From positions 3,409,701-3,473,700 of the forward strand of contig RPFO01000406.1 of the NCBI GenBank assembly GCA_009746045.1: DNA of 64,000 nucleotides. The letters are read 5' to 3'. The notes under the pieces were generated by a model. The model had not been told where the DNA came from and made no database searches. It saw only the letters and a program-made list of their open reading frames with translations. Position 1 is the stretch's first letter. The number at the start of each line of letters is the position of its first letter. This stretch comes from Mesostigma viride (Eukaryota; Streptophyta; Mesostigmatophyceae; Mesostigmatales; Mesostigmataceae). Of the stretch, positions 31,564 to 41,132 are shown one piece after another. The position numbers were made by a program, and so were the translations under genes.

Positions 31564-31930
31564 TCCATGGTGTTTCATGTTGCTTAGATAACCTTTAAGA
31601 GAGGAGGGGTGGGTGGCACATGGCCGATTTCTAAGTTAGATTCCTTGCTACTCTAGTAATTGCTAGCCTGTGGAACCATGGATGATAGATGCCACATTCA
31701 TCTAGGTTCAAGGCCCCCCACACGCGACATTCATAAACCCTGCATAGCAAGTGTCTTAGCACGCTATCCACCAGTGCTAAGTTCAAAGTACACCATCCAG
31801 AAGATTTAGCGTGGCCGCAGTGATCGTATACTGGGCTCTTCCGGTGTCGATGTCTATATTACCAGGAATTTACTGCCAGTGATGACCTAGTTTGGGTGGG
31901 CTAAAATGTTTGCACTACTCACAAATAACA
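31564..31930. other. Unique stretch, nothing recognised
   Basis: No ORF, repeat or mobile-element similarity is visible to me in these 370 bp. Confidence 0.4.
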
Positions 31931-32840
31931 AGTGAACCCCCCAATAGTCTATCTGATGTGTCTATACCTGATCTGTGCGGGCCAGGTGCCCGGCCAGGCC
32001 CAGGCGCCCTGTGCCTAAGAATGTGGGAAACATAGGGCAAATCAGCGTACAAATCCTCATTACTAATGTGCAAACCAAAGGGGATGTCAAGGGCCTTGCG
32101 CAGCATCTTGGTGACGTTGCCGTCGAGTCGTTGCTCCAGCTCCTGCGTCAGTGTCCAGGTCTCGGCGCCGTAGGTCAGGATCGTCAGAATGACGACCTAG
32201 CTTGAAGAGGTCACGCTTGACGATCCGGGGTAGGGCGGGGTTGCTCCGCCAGCGGCGGTGGTCATGGAGTTGCGCCCACACCATGCCGATCCGTGTTGTC
32301 AGGTCGAGTCCTCGCAGTCGGGAAGCCAACTGCCGAGCAGCTTGAAGCGGCCTGAAGTAGGGTAGTTGACCACCCATAGGGCGTCCCATATAATCGTATC
32401 AAATGCCTTGGTGTAATCCACGAAGATTAATAGCCTAATGGTAAGAGGCCGGGGGCCAGGCGGCCCACTTCCTCGATCAGGCGTCACGCAGTCATGGTGA
32501 CCATAACACAATTGCGACCAACACGGAAGCTCATCTGGGACTTACCTAGGTGGGAATCGAGGCTGGCACGCATACGGCTCAGCAGGAGACGCATGAAGAC
32601 TTTCAGCACGCAGCTTTGGAGGCAGAGGACGCGCGGTAGTTGCCGGTATCCGTGGCAGACCCCCTGCCCTTGTAGAGCATGACCCGGACATGCAGCGGTC
32701 TACCAATACATCGGCGGGGGGAGGCATCTCGTAGAATCCGGTTGCAAACGCCCCGGAGGAAAGGCTCAAGCTCAGGCATCTTAACCACCTCCGGTGAAAT
32801 ATTGTCCTCTCCCATGGCAGCATCGTGAGATAAGCATAGT
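31931..32840 (-). mobile_element. Chimeric LINE block: family 1 RT C-terminus joined to another RT
   Basis: 31931-32370 is family 1 (FGLHISNEDLYADLPYVSHI; LPYFRPLQAARQLASRL frame). At about 32371 it changes to a diverged RT N-terminal part on the same strand (FVDYTKAFDTIIWDALW near 32400, then FLRGVCNRIL near 32750). The order matches a normal RT, so it may be an internal deletion or template switch between families rather than two insertions. Confidence 0.7.
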
Positions 32841-32915
32841 ACTCCGTGGGATTAGCATACATCGTGAGATTAGCTTAGTGCTCCGTGGCATGCCTATGCA
32901 TGACACGCAAGTACT

Positions 32916-32959
<44 letters not shown>

Positions 32960-33534
32960 GGCACAGGCGCCTTGGCTAGCTAGCCGGGCACTTGGCTCGC
33001 ACAGATCAGATAGACACTCAGATAGACTAGCAGGCTCCATGCAAGCCAGCGCAGTCCATGTGGTATATGTCCTCGACACATGGCAGCCCCCTGGCTGAGC
33101 ACGGCCGGGTCGCCCTTATTGGACCTTCCGTGACATGATTGGCCTAGACATGTGTTATCCTAGAAAAAACAGGTTCACCCCCGGTCAGCCTCCAGCTTCA
33201 CTGTCATCTGGCGACAGATGACACGCGAGGGGTGATGGCACGGGGTCATAGAAGGACATCATCCACGTGACATCGGTGAATGGGGAAACGGGTGTCACCG
33301 GCTGGATTTGGCAAGCACAGCAGGTTGGGCTGTGGCGCCCGCAACCCGACCACCAGGGGCTGATTTGTGCAGCCCATTGGTAGAATGCAGGGTAGAAGTC
33401 GATCCTCAGGTGGAGGTTATTGCCCCTGAGGATAGCCGCTACACTACCGCCTCGTCTGCATGCCCTTACAGTAGAGGACAGCTCAGATGAGGATTATATC
33501 CCCCTCTAGTGACTATATGGTTGGTTGGGGCATT
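32841..33534 (+). mobile_element. LINE family 2 3' end with (TTAC)n tail, then another 3' fragment
   Basis: 32845-32910 is the family-2 3' UTR (CTCCGTGGCATGCCTATG), ending in about eleven TTAC units (32915-32958). Directly after the tail a diverged C-terminal LINE coding fragment begins on the same strand (GGCACAGGCGCCTTGG at 32960) and runs to about 33530 with the GCCGCTACACTACCGCCTCG block. Confidence 0.75.
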
Positions 33535-33560
33535 AATTGATTGATTAATTAATTAATAGA

Positions 33561-33579
33561 CACGTGACTGCGTCACGTG
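33561..33579 (-). other. LINE 3' UTR hairpin, perfect 8-bp stem
   Basis: CACGTGAC-TGC-GTCACGTG folds into an 8-bp stem with a 3-nt loop just before the (TTAA)n tail. The same hairpin stands at 16408-16426, 22657-22675, 23496-23514, 24681-24699, 26252-26270 and 31509-31527, with paired changes at 16275-16293. It is the likely recognition site of the element's reverse transcriptase. Confidence 0.75.
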
Positions 33580-33659
33580 AGCATAAGTCCTCAGTGGGAG
33601 GGGAACATGGGATGGAATGGATGGTGTAAGCAGTAAGCTATATCTACTGAGGTCCTAGT

Positions 33660-36600
33660 TACAGGGTTGTGGGCACCGCGACCCGAATCGCTATATGAAT
33701 GCCATACGCGGTCACACGCGGAGCCCCCACAGTGGTCTCGATCCTTCATCACTACTTGCCATCTATCCTTGCGTACCATCCGGATCTGCCTCCATATTAC
33801 AGACAAACCAGGATCGAGGCTGCCCGGGTGTGAGCCCGTCACGTCTAGTGTAGCACATGTCCATGCCGACTGCCGAGTCTATCCCGAAAAGTCCACGGGT
33901 GGCGGCCCTGCCGCGCGCGGCCTGGGGCACGCCAGGTGAGGAGTGAGGACATATCAGTCGCCCAGGCTGGGCGGGCTTGGTGCCAGCTAGTCTATCTGAT
34001 GTGTCTACCTGATCTGTGCGGGCCAGGTGCCCGGCTAGCTAGCTAGGCCCAGGCGCCTATGCCTAAGAATGTGGGAAACATAGGGCAAATCAGCGTACAA
34101 ATCCTCATTACTAATGTGCAAACCAAAGGGGATGTTAAGGGCCTTGCGCAGCATCTTGGTGACGGCGCCGTCGAGTCGTTGCTCCAGCTCCTGCATCAGT
34201 GTCCACGTCTCGGCGCCGTAGGTCAGGATCGTCAGAATGACGACCTTGAAGAGGTCACGCTTGACGATCCGGGGTAGGGCGGGGTTGCTCCACCAGCGGC
34301 GGTGGTCATGGAGGTGCGCCCACGCCATGCCGATCCGTGTCGTCATGTCGTCCTCGCAGTCTGGAAGCCAACTGCCGAGCAGCTTGAAGCGGCCTGAAGT
34401 AGGGTAGTTGACCTCGGCATCGTCTAAGAGGCGGAGTGTGGGTGGGGGCCCTGCCATGCCGAGGGCCAGGGCCTCCGTTTTGGGGCTGATTTCTAGACCA
34501 ACCGCCCGAGCCTCGAGCGCCAGGCAGTCCAGCCAAAGTTGGGCAGACTCCGGCTTCTCGATGAGCGTGATGTCGTCGGCATAAATGAGGTCAGCTAGTA
34601 AATTTCTGCTTGTTAGTCGGCCCCCCTTCCCCAAGCTCGTTCGTGATCGCTAGGCCAGGGGCACGGCCTGCAATGCTAGCAAAGCGAGCACGTGCCTGGC
34701 GCATAACATAATCCACTACAATAATAAACAGGTACGGCGACAGGACGCAACCCTGCCAGACGCCGGTCTGCAGTGGGCATGGCGGGGTAATGCCGTGTTG
34801 AGTGCGCACCGAAGTGGTGACCCCTCATACAGCGTGCGGATGACGGTAATCAGGGGAGTGGGGACGCGAGCGCGAGCAAGTACAGCCCATAGAGCGTCCC
34901 AGAGGACAGAATCAAAAGCCTTGATGAAGTCGACGAAGATCAGGATGGCGGGAAACTCACCAGGTTGCAGGAGAGCGATTTCCTCGAAGAGGCGACGCGC
35001 GACGAAGATGGCCATGACGGTGTTGCGCCCAGGACGGAAGCCCATTTGACTTTCCCCAAGGTGACAGTCGAGAGCAGAACGAAGGCGGTTGAGGATCATG
35101 CGCATGAACAACTTAAGTGCGGCGCTCTGGATGCAGACTCCTCTGTAGTTGGCGGGGTCGTCAGGGGAACCTTTGTTTTTGTACAGCATAATACGGTAGC
35201 TGTGCTGCCACTCAGGAATCGGCGGCGCGTCGGCAAGCAGGATCCGGTTGCAGACGTCAAGCAGGAACCCCGTGAGCGCCGTCAGCTTAATCACCGGGGC
35301 TGGGAGCTGGTCAGGTCCAACGGCGGCATAGAAGCGGAGTTGCTTGGCGGCGGTGCTCAGCTCGAGCTCGGTGAACGGCGGGAGCTCGTTGGGGTCGGCC
35401 AGGGGTTCCGTCAGGGCTGGGTACGTGTAGTCCTGCTCAGCGGCGGGCGGCGTGGGCGGCGCAGGGACGTCCGCCGGTGCTACTGCCAGGCGTGCGGCCG
35501 CCAGAGGGCCAAGCGGCGGAGGCGGCGGGGGGGCGCCGAGCAGCCGGGACTGGGAGGAATACCACTGGTCGAGCTGCTGCTGCGGTGAGCCAGAGAGCGT
35601 CCGCGGCGCCGGCTGCGCGCCGCCGGCGGGCCGTTGGGCGTGACGCAGGCGGGTCCAGGCGTACTTGCCGTGCTGGTCCTTGAGGTGGGCGAAGTACTCG
35701 CGGACATGAAGGTCCTCCTGCTCCTTGGTCGCCTGCCGGATGGCCGAGTGGTAATCGGCTTTGAGGCGGGCGTAGCGGGCGGGGTCGCGGTTGTCGCGCA
35801 GGGCTTGCCGGGCCTGGATGACGGCGGGGAGCCGGTGCAGGCTGGTGAAGCGGGGCGGGCGGCGGGGGGGCAGTAGGGCCCCGGCCGCGGGCAGCTTGTC
35901 AGCGAGGTGCCGAAGGGCCGATGCCGGGCCGGCAGCGAACAGCTGGGCGTGGCTGGCCGGGATGTCCAGCGCGTCGACGAACGCCTCTGCGGCGCGCTTG
36001 TGGGCGCGTTTTTCAGGGAAGTCCTCCAGAGCGTCGTCAGATTTCTCGAGCAACTGAAGTGTGCGCAAATCAGGTGGTGCCACGTGCTTACGAAAGGGCG
36101 AGGGGAATCGCAGGCGGATGCGGGCGGTGACGATGCGATGATCGGAGCGCACCAGGGGGATCACATGCGAGCGAGCAGCTAGTACAGATCCTTGATGACG
36201 CTTGCGCATTACAACATAGTCAATGCAGCGTTCAGTGCCAGTTGGCGAGGTGTGTGTGACCAAAGCATCTGGACTATGTGGAAAGCGGGTGTTGGCAGTG
36301 ACCAAATCGCATGTCGTAAGCAAATCAGCAAAAAGTTCAGTGTTGGCATTGGAGACCGTACCGTTGGGGGCGTGCTGACATCCGCCAGTACCCGGTGGTA
36401 GCGTGGCGTTGGCGTCCAGCAGCAGAGCGAGGTAGTTGCGACCAGGGATGCCGTTCGCCAGGTTCTCCAGCGCTGCAAAGAAGTCCTTGCGGTCTTGTTC
36501 TGGGTGGCCGGAGTGGGGTGCGTAACCAACGCCCACCGTCAGGGCGTAGGTCGAGTGGCCCTCCATCGAATGAAAAGTGGCCACGAGGAGCCGAGCGTTG

Positions 36601-37313
36601 ACCAGCTGGGGTTCGCCCATGTGGCGTACGGCGAGCGGGGAGCAGAGGAGACCGACGCCCCCGTTCCCGGTGCCGTCGCCGCCTCCGTAGTAGAACCGCC
36701 AGCCGTCGATGTCGTCAGCAACAAGGGCAGTTGATCCGCGGGCCGATGCAGTGCGCCTGTGTTCTTGGATTCCCAGGATGGCGATATTATTGTCGATGCA
36801 GAAACCAATAAGATTGGAGACTCGATGGCACTGACAGTCGTCACTGCGCAGGCAGTGACAGCGGTCAGCGTCGGGCTGGAGCGTGCGGGCGTTGAAGGTG
36901 GCGATGACCAAGGGCGCGCGTTGACCGAAAAGGGGGGTGCAGGCGGGGGTGGGGGCGGAGATGGAGCAGGGTGGTGATGGGGGTGGGGGTGGAGGTGGTG
37001 GGGTAGGGGGGGCGGGTTGGGGACTTATGCTTTCAATCACCGTTTCGATTCTTCCTGCCAACGCGTCGAGGCGACGCCGACGGTTGGCTCGGGTGGCCAG
37101 GTAGAATGAGTCTGCGTCTGCACGCATAAGAAATGCGTGCAGTCTGAGGAGGTTTCGGAGGCGGCCGCGCGAGGCGGGGCGAACCTGGCTCACTGCCGAC
37201 CCGTTGCTCTCTCTCCGACAGCCCGAGGGCTGCGAAGGCAAAGGGGCGGGAAGGGGAGTTAGGCAGATCCCACTGCTAGAGCCGCGGAGCCGCGGGGCCG
37301 CGAGCGTCGTCAT
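33660..37313 (-). pseudogene. LINE ORF2: AP endonuclease plus reverse transcriptase
   Basis: The product would nick the target and copy its own RNA there. The endonuclease part has IATFNARTL, GIQEHRR, GNGGVGLL, LLLDANATL, RCIDYVV and VRSDHRI in the family order (about residues 135-400). The RT has SYRIMLYKNKG, GFRPGRNTVMAIFVARRL, motif A FVDFIKAFDS, then GVWQGCVLSPYLF, motif C YADDITLI, and LTYGAETWTL. Two single-base indels break the frame: GTGGTGACC at about 34818 lacks one T found in the copy near 25945, and AAATTTCTGC at about 34602 has one extra T against 27246. More breaks follow in the C-terminal block. The ATG at 37313 overlaps the ORF1 stop. Confidence 0.88.
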
Positions 37314-38776
37314 TGATAGGAGAGAAGGGTTCGCAGCGCGGGCTCCGGCTCAGGTGCAAAGCGAACGAATTTATTAGGGGGACGGCCAAGCCTGGCAGCC
37401 ATACCTGAGCTGAAGTTGCCCCGGCGGATCCCCACACGTGCTGGGGAGCAGGTGACCGTCGATGCCGGTGGCGATGGCGGTGACGGCGGGGGCCGAGCAG
37501 GGGGCTGGGGCGCTGGCACGGCGGTATCCATGGGGGTCGCCGTCATTGGAGGAAGGTCCTGGCCGTTAATGCGGACGATGAAGACGCCATTAAAGAGGCG
37601 GGCATAGATGCTGCACCGTAGTTGCGGGTTGGCCTGCTTGGCTGCCCGAGCCTCGTGGACCTCCGGCCGGTTCAAAGCGGCAGCCCGGGCCTCAAGCTGC
37701 TCCGGGGTATAGTAATCGTCGATGCTCAGTTGGGTATCGTGGAGGTTCCGGCGGGCCTTCTGCACCTGCAGTTTGTCCTCCTTGCGGTGGAATTCCACCA
37801 AGACAGGGGCGGTGGGGCCGCCGAGCCGTCGTGCCGTTTTGATGACGACGCTTTGGGCCACGCCGAGCTTCCCCAGGAAGGGGTCGCCCCGGAGGTAGGT
37901 GCCCAGGCGTGCATCGTTGACGTTCGAGGGGACGCCACGTACCACAATACTGCATGAGCGAATGGGTTCGTGCATAGCATCCCTTGTGCTGGCCTTGACG
38001 GCTGTTTTGATTTCGTTGATGAGCTCCGTAGGGTTCTGAAGCGTGGCGGCATAGGTGGTCTTGGCAGGAGTTATGGAGGCGGCAAGTTGTTGCTGGAGCT
38101 GGTGGAGGAGCTGCTGCTGCTGCTGCAGCCCTGCTGCAATGTGGGTGATGGCGGAGTGGATGGAGGTGTCGGCGTGTGAGGAATGGGCGTGGTGGGTGGC
38201 GAGGTGGTTGTGGACAGGGTTGAGGGCAGCGTTGAGGAGGGGAGGCGATCGAAGCAGGTATTGGCGACTTGCTTGGCGGTGATGTTGATGGCGGCAGCAA
38301 CAGTGGGGTCGGCTCCCAGGTCCAGAGAGGCCATGACAAAGCGCTCAAGGGCACTGTCGGAAAGACGGGAGCACGTCCACCAGACTGCGAGGCAGAGGTC
38401 AGTGTCGTCGGGGTCGTCGTGGAGAAAGTCCGACAGGTGGGTAACCTGTTGATTGCAGTCCCGGATATCGCACTTTTTCTCGGCAGCCAGTTGCAGGATG
38501 GTGAGGGCGGCAGCTCGGGACAGGCGCATGATGGCGTTAAGGCCTGGCCATTTGCCAGGTAAAAACTCGGCAGCTTCCTCGGCAGAAAAGGCCTCCTCGC
38601 GGGTATTCATGGCAGGGTCGCTGTTCGGCGGAGCGGTGAAGTGGAGCGGCTGGATGCTGACAGTGGCGTCCGGCATAGCGTGCAAGGGGGATTTCCAATG
38701 ACGCCATGGCTTCATCAGCGAGTTGGTGCAGGGCCGCGGACGCTTGTGGTTGTTGGGATGAGTCGTATTCCGCCAT
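37310..38776 (-). pseudogene. LINE ORF1 (nucleic-acid-binding protein), two frameshifts
   Basis: Coding begins MAEYDSSQQPQASAALHQ at 38776 and ends LLSYQ-TGA at 37310. The N-terminal part (AAEFLPGKWPGLNAIMRLSR, CLAVWWTCSRLSDSALERF) is followed by a Gln-rich coiled segment (LQQQQQLLHQLQQQLAAS near 38090) and a C-terminal part with SIVVRGVPSN and KTARRLGGPTAPVLVEF, an RRM-like pattern known from LINE ORF1 proteins. Frame changes near 38685 and 38240 split it into three frames. By family knowledge it should coat the element RNA; the remaining frame from 37975 (221 residues) covers the RRM-like part. Confidence 0.75.
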
Positions 38777-38930
38777 ATCGAGCTGAAAAACAGCGATATT
38801 TGCTGGGCAGGGCGGTGCCGGTATCTTCGGAAATATTGAGCAATAGCTGCAGAAAATTATATCAGCGTGTTCGTCTTCAAAAGACAAGTCTAATGCAAAC
38901 AACCCGATGAAATTTCGTGGCCGGAGTCAA

Positions 38931-39219
38931 AAGTTATGAGCATTCTCGTATATTGCATTCCGTCACCGCATTTTCCATCGAGGTTGGGGCATGATGCAGG
39001 CGATATTTGTAACTTTCGTGTATTAATTTTTCCAATGAGATTAGCATAGTACTCCGTGGCATGCCCATGCATGCGCATGACACGCAAGTACTTACTTACT
39101 TAGATAGATAGTTGTCATTTCCAACTCTGAGTCCCTCTCCACGTCCACACCTTTTGAGGATTTATCAAGGAGACAACCAGCTCACGTGACGCAGTCTACG
39201 CGATAATTTAAAACGTGGG
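38931..39219 (+). mobile_element. LINE family 2 3' end and a further 3' scrap
   Basis: 38985-39105 is the plus-strand family-2 3' UTR (GATTAGCATAGTACTCCGTG at 39040) ending in three to four TACT units. 39150-39205 contains GCTCACGTGACGCAGTCTAC, half of a family 1 hairpin. No gene is present. Confidence 0.7.
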
Positions 39220-39227
39220 CACCACAT

Positions 39228-40558
39228 CAGTGTATAATCATACGCCGTATTATACGCCGTATCGCGCGTATTATACGCGACACGCGAGCAGCGCGTACGA
39301 AAACGGGGTACTTTCGTACGCGCCGCGTATTTTTAGGGTATTTCTTGCGTATCGCGTATTTTTTAGCGTATTTTTTGCGTATTTTTGGCTCCGGCATCAG
39401 TTTACAGCTCGGGTGAAGCGAAAGTTTCTAGACTAGGCTGCGGCGCGCCGAGTAGTAGAAACAAGTGAGCAGCAAGGTGCCACTTGGCCAAGATCAATGC
39501 ATATGGCTGCGTGTATTGGCAGGACAGGAAGGCACCGTTCAAGAAGACAAAATGTGCCAAGATCCCGGTCTGCCAGCAAGATCGCGGTGGTCACCTATCG
39601 TAGCATATCAACAGGCGCCATGGCTACGGAGAGTGAGGAGATGGACCATGATGATGATGGGGCCGATCGACGAGTTAGAGGCTGATTCTGAGGATGTTTG
39701 GACATATGTTAGCAAAGAGCGTGTCTTCAAGGATGGGTAGCAGACAAATAAGTGAAATAACTACCAAATGACGTGCTCAGTCAGAATGCAAGGCACATTT
39801 CAAGGGTTCTTCTACCCGAGGAAGGTGCCATATCATGGGCGGCACGTATGCCAAGGATGCGAAAGTGTGCCCATGCTGCTCGAAGCCGCCCAAGGCATTG
39901 CGTCTCAAGCTGTTGAGGGAGCTAGCAGGCGGAGAAGGATGACAAGGCCAGGAAGAGAAAGGCGGGTAGTGACGCCGGGAAGCAGGCTGATGCGCGGGCG
40001 GCAGCCAAAGGCAATTGCTTACTGACCTTGTAGAAACCGACGCCTCCGAGTGGCAGTCCGCTCATGCCAGCTCCTCCGGCATGGCCGGCTCTGGGCGCAC
40101 TACTGCTGGGCCATCCGGTGCACTTTGTTAGCCTGCATGCCAGCCATAGAGCCTTTTGTATCCTTGCTTAATCCAGAACCATTAGTAATGGCCGGCCTAC
40201 GATGAGTAGGCAATGTGTCTTATTTCTGGCAAAATGTCTTATTCAGTACCCCTAGTTGAGTATAAACTTGACGTTTTGTTGTGCTTTTATTGAGTAACTA
40301 TTCATTAGGGACAGCGCTTGTTGTTCTAGGTAGTGACGACATTGGCAAGGCCATGTGATAATGTGGCATATAAAGCCAAACTTGTGATGCTGGAGAACAT
40401 GTTGGGTTGGTCAGATTGATGAATGATCATCAAAACCATGCAAAAACAGACTTTTAAGGGGTTAGCGTACAATTAGCGTATAATACACCGTATGAAGCGT
40501 ATTATACATTATACACCTGGGCCGCGTACGATAGCGTATTGCGTATGATTATACACTG
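39228..40558 (+). mobile_element. hAT-type DNA transposon A, 1331 bp, with 8-bp TSD
   Basis: Inverted ends CAGTGTATAATCATACGC (39228, and its complement ending at 40558) are flanked by the perfect 8-bp duplication CACCACAT (39220-39227 and 40559-40566). Subterminal GCGTAT hexamers are dense on both sides. The interior keeps broken frames of the transposase start (MATESEEMDHDDD at 39619, EDVWTYVSKERVF) and a Cys/His segment near 39785-39940 (CKAHFKGSSTRGRCH, then VCPCC) resembling a BED zinc finger. The remaining transposase is absent, so it needs a partner in trans. It shares ends and gene remnant with element B but not full-length identity. Confidence 0.88.
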
Positions 40559-40566
40559 CACCACAT

Positions 40567-41132
40567 TATCGTCTTGGCTTGGTTGTAATAGTTCGGAAAA
40601 CGCTGATGCATGTGGCAAGCCAATGAATGCTTACAGCACATCATTCTCGCAAACTGCAAGACCTATCAAAAAAGTTCGGTAAGACAAGAATAAATGAGGC
40701 ACTGCATTGCCAGCGGCCCTTGCTACACACCACCAGCTTACCTTGACCAGCTAGGTTTGGTCACACGCGCCAAGCAGCCCACATGCCCCACGCGTCCCAA
40801 CTGGCCGATAGCTGGTGTGTAGGATGCCGGTCCTTGCATCATCCTATCCATCAACCTCGTATGCAAGCTGGCATGCCATCCAACCTGCATCAAATTTACA
40901 CTGGCTGCAGTTCTCATGCTTTGCCATGACATTGTCATTTCCCAATCCTTGCCTCCGCAAGAAGTAAGCTACCGACTGTGTGCAGCGCCAGTCATGCCCT
41001 GTCGCATCGGCAGTCACATTCTGTGGTTGTAGTATCAAGCAATGGAGAACAATTTCATCGCCTCAACACGCTTGTGGTTAGTAAGCTAGAATGGGACCCA
41101 GGGTCCCTGCCCGTGCAAACTAGCATGCGCTC
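40567..41132. other. Region 3' of the PKA regulatory subunit gene
   Basis: No gene is visible. It should contain the 3' UTR of the minus-strand PKA-R gene. A minus-strand TGTAA, the poly(A) signal used by many green algae, lies near 40893, about 240 bp past the stop; whether it is used is unknown. Confidence 0.4.

Larger units (their letters stand above)
33535..38930 (-). mobile_element. Nearly full-length APE-type LINE, about 5.4 kb
   Basis: From 5' to 3' on the minus strand: short 5' UTR, ORF1 (38776-37310), ORF2 with endonuclease and reverse transcriptase (37313 to about 33660), 3' UTR, hairpin 33579-33561, and a (TTAA)n tail ending near 33535. The RGxGHLART C-terminal block and tandem-repeat tail recall the RTE side of APE LINEs, but the clade needs a tree. 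It is broken only by a few single-base changes, unlike the other copies. All family 1 fragments in the window are truncated relatives of this element. Confidence 0.9.

Noticed and set aside
13406-38930. Reading the RT fragments as several host reverse transcriptase genes or retron-like systems
   Set aside because: All show the endonuclease-RT-hairpin-tail order of LINEs, with 5' truncations and target duplications.
12630-39219. LTR retrotransposon or endogenous virus
   Set aside because: No long terminal repeats, protease, integrase or RNase H pattern were seen; tails and TSDs fit non-LTR elements.
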